Origin: Cellulomonas sp. NTE-D12
Lineage (GTDB): Bacteria > Actinomycetota > Actinomycetes > Actinomycetales > Cellulomonadaceae
NCBI RefSeq assembly: GCF_027923705.1
Contig: NZ_AP026442.1
Span: 868,001-932,000 of the forward strand
Direction: 5' to 3'
DNA length: 64,000 bases
Below the pieces are notes generated by a model. It saw nothing but the letters and a program-made list of their open reading frames with translations, had not been told where the DNA came from and did not search any database. Positions within the stretch are counted from its first letter, which is position 1; each line of letters begins with the position of its first letter. The position numbers were made by a program, and so were the translations under genes. Below are positions 57,517-64,000 of this stretch, one piece after another.

Positions 57517-58504
57517 ACACCCTCGGCTTCGCACCCGGCGTCGAGATGTCGAGCGACCAGACGTCGGTGGTGCCGGGCTCGTCCGCCCGCGCCATGCCGT
57601 ACAGGATCGTCGTGTCGTCGAGCCACTCGATCTGGTCGTCGCAGCCGGCCGTCACGTCGTAGAGCGTCTCGGTCCCGTTGGCCAGCGTCAGCACGGCGTA
57701 CGCCCACACCTTCTGGCCGGCGTCGGTGCGCACCACCTTCTTGTAGGCGAGGTGCGCGCGGTCCGGGGAGATCGACGGGCACTCGCCGCCGCTGCGGAAC
57801 GCGGTCAACGTCCGTGCCGACACGCTGCCCTTCAGCAGCCAGGTGGCGTTGGCGGACTGCGAGGCGCCCGTCGCGTAGAAGGTGTCGTCGTCGACGAAGG
57901 ACACGCCCCAGAAGTTGCGGTCGGACGCCGTGTAGGGCTTCCCGTCCACGGTGAGGGCGTAGTCCTCGAGGCTGCCGAGGTCCGTGCCGTCGGCCTTGTG
58001 GATCGTGGTCTCGGTGGAGAAGCCGACCTGGGCGTACGAGTGGCCCGTGACGAACGCGGTGGTCGCGACCAGGCTGCCGTCGGGGGAGATCCGCGACCGG
58101 CTCGGGATGCCGGGCAGCGGCCAGGTCGCGGTGGTGCGCCACGACGAGTCGAGGACGTCGGTCTCGTAGCGTGTGGCGACACCCCGGACGATGCGCAGGC
58201 ACGACGTGGTGGAACCGACGGTGTAGAGCCGGTCGCACGCGGCGTCCGCGAAGGCGCGCGGTCCGGCGGGGGCCGCCAGCGGGACCACCGCCACCTGCCC
58301 GTACTGGGGGCCGGGAAGCGTGGAGCGGAAGACGACGTGCGGCGTGGCCAAGGCCGAGGCGAGGTCCGTGCTCGCCACCGAGGGCGCGGAGGCCACCTGG
58401 TGACGCTGGCTGCCGGCCGCCCGGACGACGTACCAGCCGACGCCCGCGGTGACCACCAGCACCACGGCCACGAGAGCCACGAGCCGCGGCGTCGGTCGTC
58501 TCAC
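57479..58504 (-). CDS. Membrane-anchored TolB/PD40-like beta-propeller protein, copy 1
   Basis: A 341-residue protein with an N-terminal anchor (LVALVAVVLVVTAGVGWYVV) and an extracytoplasmic PD40-like domain. Blades read ISPDGSLVATTAF, ISPDRAHLAYKKVV, LDDTTILYGMARADEPGTTD and the C-terminus VFIPGAWSPAVVR. It has the same length (1026 nt) as the next gene upstream and most blocks are identical, so the two arose by tandem duplication. The GTG is preceded by GAGGAG. Such proteins usually bind ligands rather than catalyse. It is the promoter-distal member of the lipoprotein-MFS operon, after a 149-bp gap that holds a hairpin. Confidence 0.85.
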   Translation of the reverse strand: MRRPTPRLVALVAVVLVVTAGVGWYVVRAAGSQRHQVASAPSVASTDLASALATPHVVFRSTLPGPQYGQVAVVPLAAPAGPRAFADAACDRLYTVGSTTSCLRIVRGVATRYETDVLDSSWRTTATWPLPGIPSRSRISPDGSLVATTAFVTGHSYAQVGFSTETTIHKADGTDLGSLEDYALTVDGKPYTASDRNFWGVSFVDDDTFYATGASQSANATWLLKGSVSARTLTAFRSGGECPSISPDRAHLAYKKVVRTDAGQKVWAYAVLTLANGTETLYDVTAGCDDQIEWLDDTTILYGMARADEPGTTDVWSLDISTPGAKPRVFIPGAWSPAVVR

Positions 58505-58599
58505 GGGCGGTCACTCCTCGGTCCTCGGCGGCTGCCACGGGCGCCGCGGTCGCGGGAGCGGTGTCCCAGCGGCGCCGGCTGACGCCCAGTGTGGGGTAC

Positions 58600-58622
58600 C
58601 GGCGCCTGGGCGCCCAGCGCCG
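58600..58622 (-). terminator. Hairpin between the duplicated beta-propeller genes
   Basis: GGCGCCTGGG and CCCAGCGCC pair around CG with one bulged base, in the 149-bp gap between the two copies. It may partly terminate or process the operon transcript. Confidence 0.4.
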
Positions 58623-58653
58623 CAGCGGTGTCTGCCGGGTGATCCGACGGCCG

Positions 58654-59679
58654 TCAGCGGACCACCGCCGGGGACCACGCCCCCGGGATGAAGAGGGTCG
58701 GCCGGGCCGCCAGCGTGCCGACGTCGAGGGACCACACGTCGGTGGTGCCGGGCTCGTCAGCCCGGGCCAGCCCGTACAGGATCGTGGTGCCGTCGAGCCA
58801 CTGGGCCTGGTCGTCCGTCCCCGCGGTGGCGTCGTACACCGTCTCCGTGCCCGTGCCGAGCGTCAGGACGGCGAACGCCCACACCTTCTGGCCGGCATCG
58901 GTGCGGAGCAGCTTCTTGTACGCCACCCGTGTGCCGTCGGGGGAGACGGAGGGGTACTCGCCACCGGCTCGGACGGAGGTGAGCGTCCGTGCAGACACGT
59001 CTCCCCGCACCAGCCAGGTGGCGTTCGCGGACTGCGAGGCGGCGGTGACGTAGAACGTCTCGTCGTCGACGAACGACACGCCCCAGAAGTTGCGGTCCGT
59101 CGCGGTGTAGGGCTTGCCGTCGACGGTGAGCGCCCACTCCTCGAGGTTGCCCAGGTCGGTGCCGTCGGCCCGATGGATCCGCGTCTCGGTCGACGAACCC
59201 GCCTTGGAGCAGGCCTGCTCCGTGATGAAGGCGGTGGTCGCCACCAGGCCGCCGTCCGGCGAGATGCGGGAACGGCTGGGGACCCCGGGCAGCGGCCACG
59301 TGACGGTGGGCCGCCACGAGGCGTCGAGCACGGCGGTCTCGTAGCGGGTGACCACGTCGCGCACCACACGCAGGCACACCGTGGTGGTGCCGACGGTGTC
59401 GAGCTGGTCGCACGCCGCGTCGGTGAACGCCCGGGGCCCGGCCGGGTCGGTCAGCGGCACCACCGCCACCTCTCCGTAGTGGGTCCCCGGCAGCGTCGAC
59501 CGGAACACGACGTGCGGCACCGTGGTGGCGGAGCCGAGGTCGGTGCTGGCGACCGACGGGGCGGAGGACACCAGGGCCCGGTGGCTCGCGGCGGCCCGGA
59601 GGACGTACCACCCCACGCCCACCGTCACGACGAGCACCACCGCGACCAGCGCGACCAGCCGCGGTGCGGGCCGGCTCAT
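58654..59679 (-). CDS. Membrane-anchored TolB/PD40-like beta-propeller protein, copy 2
   Basis: A 341-residue paralogue of the protein encoded at 57479-58504. It has the same anchor (LVALVAVVLVVTVGVGWYVL), the same blade order (ISPDGGLVATTAF, VSPDGTRVAYKKLL, LDGTTILYGLARADEPGTTD) and the same ending LFIPGAWSPAVVR. Differences cluster in loops, such as ITEQACSKAGSS versus VTGHSYAQVGFS. It starts at an ATG overlapping the MFS stop by four bases, so it is co-translated with that transporter. The duplication suggests two ligands or a heterodimer. Confidence 0.85.
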   Translation of the reverse strand: MSRPAPRLVALVAVVLVVTVGVGWYVLRAAASHRALVSSAPSVASTDLGSATTVPHVVFRSTLPGTHYGEVAVVPLTDPAGPRAFTDAACDQLDTVGTTTVCLRVVRDVVTRYETAVLDASWRPTVTWPLPGVPSRSRISPDGGLVATTAFITEQACSKAGSSTETRIHRADGTDLGNLEEWALTVDGKPYTATDRNFWGVSFVDDETFYVTAASQSANATWLVRGDVSARTLTSVRAGGEYPSVSPDGTRVAYKKLLRTDAGQKVWAFAVLTLGTGTETVYDATAGTDDQAQWLDGTTILYGLARADEPGTTDVWSLDVGTLAARPTLFIPGAWSPAVVR

Positions 59680-61049
59680 GCGGCGACCTGCGTCCGCAGG
59701 CGCGCGTCGAGCGGCCGGAGCGTGCGCCAGGCGACGGGGACGGCCACCGCGAGCAGGCCGGCGACCAGGAGCATCGCGGGGCTGCGGCCCAGGGTGAACC
59801 AGGCGAGTCCGAACAGCCACGAGGCGCACATCCGGGAACCGGCCACCACGCCCTGCGCCGTGCCGATCGCGGACCCGCGCACAGCGGGACCGGCCAGCCG
59901 GCCCGCCAGTGCCGACAGCACCCCGTCCGTGCCGGCGTAGAACAGGCCGAGCAGGGCCAGCGTCGCGACCGTCGACGCCGTGCCGCCGCCGACGACGGCC
60001 GCGCACAGGTACGCGCCCAGCAGGGCGACGTGCGAGGCGACGAACACCCTCGCCCGTCCGATGCGGTCGGCGAGGCGACCCATCGGCGTGGCGAGGCACA
60101 TGTACGCCGCATTGGTGCCGACGTAGAGCAGCGGGAACCACTGGGAGGCGAAACCGTCCCGCGTCTGCAGCGAGAGGTAGACGAACCCGTCGCCCACCGT
60201 GAGCAGCGCGAGCAGACCTGCCACGCCCATCAGCCGTCGGACCCCTGGTTCGGTGAGGAACCGCCAGCTGAACGACTGCTTGCCGCCGGGTGCGAGCGCC
60301 GTCAGGTCGCACGTGCAGCCCTTGCACTTGGGCAACCCGCGCTCCTCACGTGCGCGGTGCCGCTCGAGCCAGGCGGCGCGACGCGGGCGCAGGTCCGGCA
60401 CCATGAGTCCCAGGACCGCCAGACCGAGGACGGCGCAGCCGAACGAGATCACGAACACCGTCCGGTACCCGTTGGGGATCGCCCAGAGCACGACGAAGGC
60501 AGCCAGGGGACCGAGTGCGGCCCCGACGGTGTCGAAGGTGCGGTGCACGCCGAAGGACCGGCCCAGCGTGCGCGGGTCCGACGAGGCGGCGATCATCGCG
60601 TCCCGCGGTGCCGTCCGCATGCCCTTGCCCACCCGGTCCACCGCCACGAGCGCGGTGATCGCGAGGAACCCGGACGCCAGCAGCAGGCCCGCCCTGGTCA
60701 GCGCCGAGACGCCGTAGCCGAGGAACGCGACCCATTTCGGGTGGTCGCCGCGGTCGGACGCCCAGCCACCCACCACGCGCACCAGGGCGGTGGCACCCTG
60801 CATGAGGCCGTCGACGAACCCGTAGGTCAGCGTGGACATGCCGAGCGCGCTGGTGATGAACAGCGGCAGCACCGCGGAGACGGCCTCCGACGAGATGTCC
60901 GTCAGCAGGCTGACGAAGCCGAGCGCGACGACGACCGACGAGACCCGCACGGGTCGTGACGAGGCGCGGGGTGAGCCGGTCCGCCTGACGGCTGTGGCGG
61001 AGGAGGCACCGGCCGCGGCCACCGTCTCGGCGGACGAGGTGCTCCGCAC
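59676..61049 (-). CDS. MFS transporter with Cys-rich central loop
   Basis: A 457-residue 12-helix permease. VSLLTDISSEAVSAVLPLFI (helix 1) and GWASDRGDHPKWVAFLGYG fit a family of bacterial MFS efflux proteins. The cytoplasmic loop between helices 6 and 7 contains KCKGCTCDL, a CxxCxC cluster that may bind metal or act in redox sensing. It starts at a GTG four bases after the lipoprotein gene stop and overlaps beta-propeller copy 2. The substrate is unknown. Linkage to two extracytoplasmic propellers and a lipoprotein suggests a multi-part surface or export complex. Confidence 0.85.
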   Translation of the reverse strand: MRSTSSAETVAAAGASSATAVRRTGSPRASSRPVRVSSVVVALGFVSLLTDISSEAVSAVLPLFITSALGMSTLTYGFVDGLMQGATALVRVVGGWASDRGDHPKWVAFLGYGVSALTRAGLLLASGFLAITALVAVDRVGKGMRTAPRDAMIAASSDPRTLGRSFGVHRTFDTVGAALGPLAAFVVLWAIPNGYRTVFVISFGCAVLGLAVLGLMVPDLRPRRAAWLERHRAREERGLPKCKGCTCDLTALAPGGKQSFSWRFLTEPGVRRLMGVAGLLALLTVGDGFVYLSLQTRDGFASQWFPLLYVGTNAAYMCLATPMGRLADRIGRARVFVASHVALLGAYLCAAVVGGGTASTVATLALLGLFYAGTDGVLSALAGRLAGPAVRGSAIGTAQGVVAGSRMCASWLFGLAWFTLGRSPAMLLVAGLLAVAVPVAWRTLRPLDARLRTQVAA

Positions 61050-61053
61050 GGCG

Positions 61054-61755
61054 TCAGCCGGCCGTGGTCAGGCTGCCGGCGACGGCGATCTCGGTCCCAC
61101 CGCCGAGACGTGCCTTGACGGTCACGACGATGCCGTCCGTCCCGTGCTGGTACAGGTGCGCCGACGTCCCGGGCAGGGCGGGGCTGCTGGCAGGGGTGAA
61201 GCCGCTCGCGCCGAACGCCTCGTCGTACGCGCCGAGCACCTGGGCCGGGGTCGCCGCGCTCGACGCCTGCATGCCGACCTGCACCCGGGCGCCCTCGCTG
61301 GAGACGGAGCTCGAGACGACGGTCACGCCCTTCGGGACCGGGACCACCTTCACGGGGAAGCCCGCGACGACGGCACCGTTGCGCTCGGCGGTCGCCGGTG
61401 CGGCCCCGGTGAGCAGAGGCTCGGCCGCGGGGGCGGTCGGCGCCGCCTGCAGGCCGGGCAGCGTGACGACCGGCGGTGCCGCCGGCCCGGGAGCCTGCTC
61501 CCGACCCGGTGCGGCCGACGACGCCGGCGAGCTGCCGTGCGCCCCGGACGACGAGCCGGACGTGCCGTCCCCGGTGCCGCCGGACGACCCTTGCGTGCCC
61601 GTGGTCGCGCCGTCGGCTGCTGCGTGGGCGGCACCAGCCGTGCTCGTGTCCGTCGCCTGGTGCGCGGCGGTGCATCCCGTCAGCCCGAGCAACGCCCCGA
61701 CCAGCGCTCCCCACGCCAGGGTGCGAGCTGCCGACGGTCTCGCTGGACGACCCAT
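61054..61755 (-). CDS. Putative lipoprotein
   Basis: A 233-residue exported protein. A signal peptide with lipobox LGLTGC (cysteine near residue 28) is followed by an Ala/Ser/Thr/Gly-rich low-complexity region (about residues 30-100) and a small mixed domain (VVPVPKGVTVVSSSVSSEG, AYDEAFGASGFT). The domain is not recognised. ATG 61755 has GGAGG nine bases upstream; a GTG at 61761 is too close to it. It is the first gene of the MFS/beta-propeller operon. Confidence 0.8.
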   Translation of the reverse strand: MGRPARPSAARTLAWGALVGALLGLTGCTAAHQATDTSTAGAAHAAADGATTGTQGSSGGTGDGTSGSSSGAHGSSPASSAAPGREQAPGPAAPPVVTLPGLQAAPTAPAAEPLLTGAAPATAERNGAVVAGFPVKVVPVPKGVTVVSSSVSSEGARVQVGMQASSAATPAQVLGAYDEAFGASGFTPASSPALPGTSAHLYQHGTDGIVVTVKARLGGGTEIAVAGSLTTAG

Positions 61756-61778
61756 GATCACGCGCCTCCGACACCACC

Positions 61779-61812
61779 GGCGACATACCTGCCCCAAAAG
61801 GACATTCGGGAC
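61779..61812 (-). promoter_or_regulatory. GTCCCGAAT promoter-like element before the lipoprotein operon
   Basis: On the minus strand GTCCCGAAT (61812-61804) is followed 16 bases later by TATGTCGCC. The region upstream of the 29562 gene has GTCCCGAAT followed by TTATCGCC at similar spacing, so a common promoter or operator is proposed. Confidence 0.4.
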
Positions 61813-61852
61813 AGGTCAACCCTAGGACGGCGGCGTGGGGCCGGAGGGCGGT

Positions 61853-61872
61853 CCCCCGGGTTTCACCCGGGT
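61853..61872 (-). terminator. Hairpin after the LhgO-like gene
   Basis: CCCGGGT (61855-61861) pairs with ACCCGGG (61865-61871) around TTC, just downstream of the minus-strand stop at 61881. Confidence 0.6.
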
Positions 61873-61880
61873 GCGAAGCG

Positions 61881-63077
61881 TCAGAGCGCCAGCTCGGCGG
61901 CGATGTGCCGGGCGATCTCGAGCGCCGCCGTCGCAGCGGGTGACGGTGCGTTCAGCACATGCACCTGGCGCGCGGTGCGCTGGATGACGAAGTCGTCCGC
62001 CAGGGTGCCGTCGCGCTCGACGGCCTGGGCGCGGACGCCGGCGGGAGCCGGGAGCAGGTCGTCCTCCCGGATGCCCGGGACGATGCGCGCGAGGCTCGCG
62101 GCGAACGCCTTCTTCGACAGGGAGCGCAGCACCTCGCGGGCGCCCGGGACGACGTTGTGCGCCGCCATCCGCCACGTCCCCGGCCAGGACAAGGCGTCCA
62201 CGAGGTCGCCCGGCACCACGTCCCGCCAGGTGTAGCCCTCCCGGGCGAGGGCGAGCACCGCGTTGGGTCCCGCATGCACGCCGCCGTCCACACCGCGCGT
62301 CAGGTGGACGCCGAGGAAGGGGAAGCGGGGGTCCGGAACCGGGTAGATCAGGCCCTGGACCAGCGCGGCCGCCCGCGGCGCGAGGGCGAAGTACTCGCCG
62401 CGGAACGGCACGATCCGTGCCGAGGGGTCCACCTCGCACGCCCGTGCCACGCGGTCCGCCTGCAGGCCGGCGCAGGACACCAGCCCGTCCGCCTGCAGGT
62501 CCAGGCGGCCCGACCCGTCACCGTGAGCCGCACGCACCCGCACCCCGGCCGTGTCCTCCTGCGCCGCGACCAGCCCGGCGCCGAGGAGCACCTCGCCGCC
62601 CGCGGCGCGCACCTCGTCGGCGAGAGCGCGGCAGACCCCGACGTAGTCGACGATCCCCGTCGGCTCGACCCGCAGCGCCTCGACGCACGCGACGTGCGGC
62701 TCGAGCTCACGCGCCTGCGACGCGGTGACCAGCCGCGCGGCGACGCCGTTCGCAGCCCCTCGTTCCGCGAGCCTGTGCAGGCCGTCGACCTCGTCGTCCG
62801 TCGACGCGACCACGAGCTTGCCCGTCACGCGGACGTCCACCCGGTGCCGGGTGGCGAAGTCCACCATGCTGCGGGACCCGGCGACCGCCATCGTCGCCTT
62901 GAGGCTGCCCGGGGCGTAGTAGAGCCCGGAGTGGATGACGCCGGAGTTGCGGCCCGTCTGGTGGGTGGCGACCCGCCGCTCCTTGTCCAGCACGGTCACC
63001 CGGTGACCGTCCGCAGCCAGCCGTGCCGCGGTCGCCAGCCCGACGATCCCCGCGCCGACCACGACCACGTGTGCCAT
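61881..63077 (-). CDS. lhgO: L-2-hydroxyglutarate oxidase-like FAD enzyme
   Basis: A 398-residue FAD-dependent oxidoreductase of the DAO/LhgO family. VVVVGAGIVGLATAARLAAD binds the FAD ADP moiety, followed by RVATHQTGRNSGVIHSGLYY, a block diagnostic for L-2-hydroxyglutarate oxidases. VSCAGLQADRVA and FPFLGVHLTRGVDGGVHAGP occur later. ATG 63077 was chosen because GAGGAG lies nine bases upstream, whereas it is adjacent to the ATG at 63086. It would return L-2-hydroxyglutarate to 2-oxoglutarate. It is unrelated to polysaccharide synthesis and marks the likely end of that cluster or an insertion in it. Confidence 0.92.
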   Translation of the reverse strand: MAHVVVVGAGIVGLATAARLAADGHRVTVLDKERRVATHQTGRNSGVIHSGLYYAPGSLKATMAVAGSRSMVDFATRHRVDVRVTGKLVVASTDDEVDGLHRLAERGAANGVAARLVTASQARELEPHVACVEALRVEPTGIVDYVGVCRALADEVRAAGGEVLLGAGLVAAQEDTAGVRVRAAHGDGSGRLDLQADGLVSCAGLQADRVARACEVDPSARIVPFRGEYFALAPRAAALVQGLIYPVPDPRFPFLGVHLTRGVDGGVHAGPNAVLALAREGYTWRDVVPGDLVDALSWPGTWRMAAHNVVPGAREVLRSLSKKAFAASLARIVPGIREDDLLPAPAGVRAQAVERDGTLADDFVIQRTARQVHVLNAPSPAATAALEIARHIAAELAL

Positions 63078-63166
63078 CTCGTCCATCTCCTCGGTGCACC
63101 GTGCCGATGCCGGTGTCGACGGCAGGATTCCACGGCCGGGGACCGGCGGCGGGGGCGCCGGCAGAG

Positions 63167-63257
63167 ATCACCCGGCGGTGCCGTGCCGCCGCACGGGTGA
63201 TGTGCCGGGTGATTACCGTCGCCCGTCCTGAATCGGGGCAGAAGGTGCAATAGCCTC
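63167..63257 (+). promoter_or_regulatory. Promoter region of the terminal GT2 gene
   Basis: This region contains ATCACCC (63167), GGGTGAT twice (63195, 63207; 12 bp apart), GTCCTGAAT (63225-63233) and GCAATAGCCTC (63247-63257). The last two elements also precede the phosphotransferase gene at 29562. It lies in the divergent region between lhgO and the GT2 gene. Confidence 0.4.
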
Positions 63258-63299
63258 GACTGGCCGTCGGGTGGTGGCGTGCGGTGATGGGGGTGCGCG

Positions 63300-64000
63300 A
63301 TGGAGGGCTTGGGGGCTGACATCGGCGCCGTGGCGACCGTGCTGGTACCGGCGCACGACGAGGCCGCGGTGATCGGCCGGTGCCTCCGGGTGCTGCTCGA
63401 GGACGTGCCGCCCGGCCGGCTCAAGGTGCTGGTGGTGAGCAACGGCTCGTCCGACGGGACGGTCGCCGTGGCCCGGCGTGCCGCCGCGGAGCTCGGCCAC
63501 GCCGTCGAGGCCCTCGAGCTGGCGCAGGCCGGGAAGATCGGCGCGCTCCGCGCGGGTCTCGCGGCCGTCGAGGTGTGGCCGGTGATCGTCCTGGACGCCG
63601 ACTGCGAGCTGCCCGCGGCGACCGCCCAAGCGCTGGCCGATGCGCTGGCCACGGACGTCCCCACCGTCGCCTCGGCGCGCTTGACGGTGGCCGCGGGGGC
63701 CTCGTCGGGACTGGTCCGGCGGTTCTACCGGGTGTGGACGTCGCTGCCGTACGTGCGCGAGGGGATGGTCGGCTCCGGCGTCTTCGCCCTGAACGAGCCG
63801 GGCTGGCGACGCCTCGGCGACCTGCCCGACGTGACCAACGACGACGGGTGGGTGCGTCGGTCGTTCGCCCCGCACGAGCGCGTGCTGGTGCCGGAGCCGT
63901 TCGTCGCCCACGCGGCCCGGACCACCCGTGCACTGGTGTCGCGGCGGGCCCGCATCGTGAACGGCAACCGGGAGCTCGCGGTGCGGCTCGGCGCGGAGGA
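63300..64000 (+). CDS. GT2-family glycosyltransferase, N-terminal part (3' cut by window)
   Basis: 233 complete codons are visible from ATG 63300 and the frame is open at the window end. ATVLVPAHDEAAVIGRCLRV and VLVVSNGSSDGTVAVARRAA form the nucleotide-sugar binding fold; VIVLDADCELPAAT carries the DxD metal motif. Later, GMVGSGVFALNEPGWRRLG and TNDDGWVRRSF match the catalytic loop with the ED-like acid. It starts a new rightward transcription unit whose promoter resembles that of the first polysaccharide gene. Confidence 0.85.
   Translation, partial: MEGLGADIGAVATVLVPAHDEAAVIGRCLRVLLEDVPPGRLKVLVVSNGSSDGTVAVARRAAAELGHAVEALELAQAGKIGALRAGLAAVEVWPVIVLDADCELPAATAQALADALATDVPTVASARLTVAAGASSGLVRRFYRVWTSLPYVREGMVGSGVFALNEPGWRRLGDLPDVTNDDGWVRRSFAPHERVLVPEPFVAHAARTTRALVSRRARIVNGNRELAVRLGAE

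Overview
The window reads as a chromosomal segment of a very GC-rich actinobacterium, most likely a Micrococcales/Cellulomonas-like organism. Evidence: frequent GTG starts, terminators without U-tracts, the conserved order metG-tatD-rpfB-ksgA-ispE, a glmU-prs-rplY-pth block, and the Rpf/G5/DUF348 cell-wall genes. No transposase, integrase, phage gene or CRISPR array is visible.

Layout. 1-9.1 kb: tail of an MFS transporter, a TM2-domain protein, then the core block metG, tatD, two G5/DUF348 muralytic genes (an SLT-like one and a canonical RpfB), ksgA and ispE. 9.1-13 kb: a DctA-type dicarboxylate symporter divergent from a CitA/CitB-type two-component system that probably controls it. 13-17.4 kb: an ABC-F ATPase, MarR and TetR regulators, a tRNA-Gln and an unknown gene. 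17.5-21.2 kb: threonine catabolism (tdh-kbl), then a metabolite:H+ symporter-type transporter preceded by a clear TPP riboswitch. 21.4-25.2 kb: a GT4 glycosyltransferase and a PIG-L deacetylase with overlapping 3' ends, and a membrane-anchored beta-propeller. 25.3-29.5 kb: glmU, prs, rplY (with a long leader) and pth.

29.5-64 kb is a large surface-polysaccharide region. A polyisoprenyl-phosphate sugar phosphotransferase starts the repeat unit. A translationally coupled operon (36.9-46.0 kb) makes amino sugars: a WlbA-like oxidoreductase, a sugar epimerase/dehydratase, two DegT aminotransferases and a NeuD/PglD-like acyltransferase, with a WlbB-like N-acetyltransferase nearby. It then encodes a GT4, a Wzx-like flippase and a GT2. 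A further glycosyltransferase, an O-antigen ligase/polymerase-like protein and two divergent Wzz-like copolymerases follow. Intermixed are unusual secreted proteins: a 1569-residue protein with a dimethylformamidase-like domain and four DUF4082 modules, and two adjacent right-handed beta-helix proteins, one also carrying DUF4082. Next come a polysaccharide deacetylase, two more GT4 enzymes, and an operon of lipoprotein, MFS protein and two tandemly duplicated beta-propeller proteins. An L-2-hydroxyglutarate oxidase-like gene and the start of a GT2 gene end the window.

The polysaccharide genes together fit a Wzx/Wzy-type capsule or exopolysaccharide. The DUF4082/beta-helix proteins are the best candidates for a little-described surface system that binds or trims that polymer. 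Three transcription units in this region share a GTCCYGAAT promoter-like element. All assignments come from reading the sequence; no database search was run.
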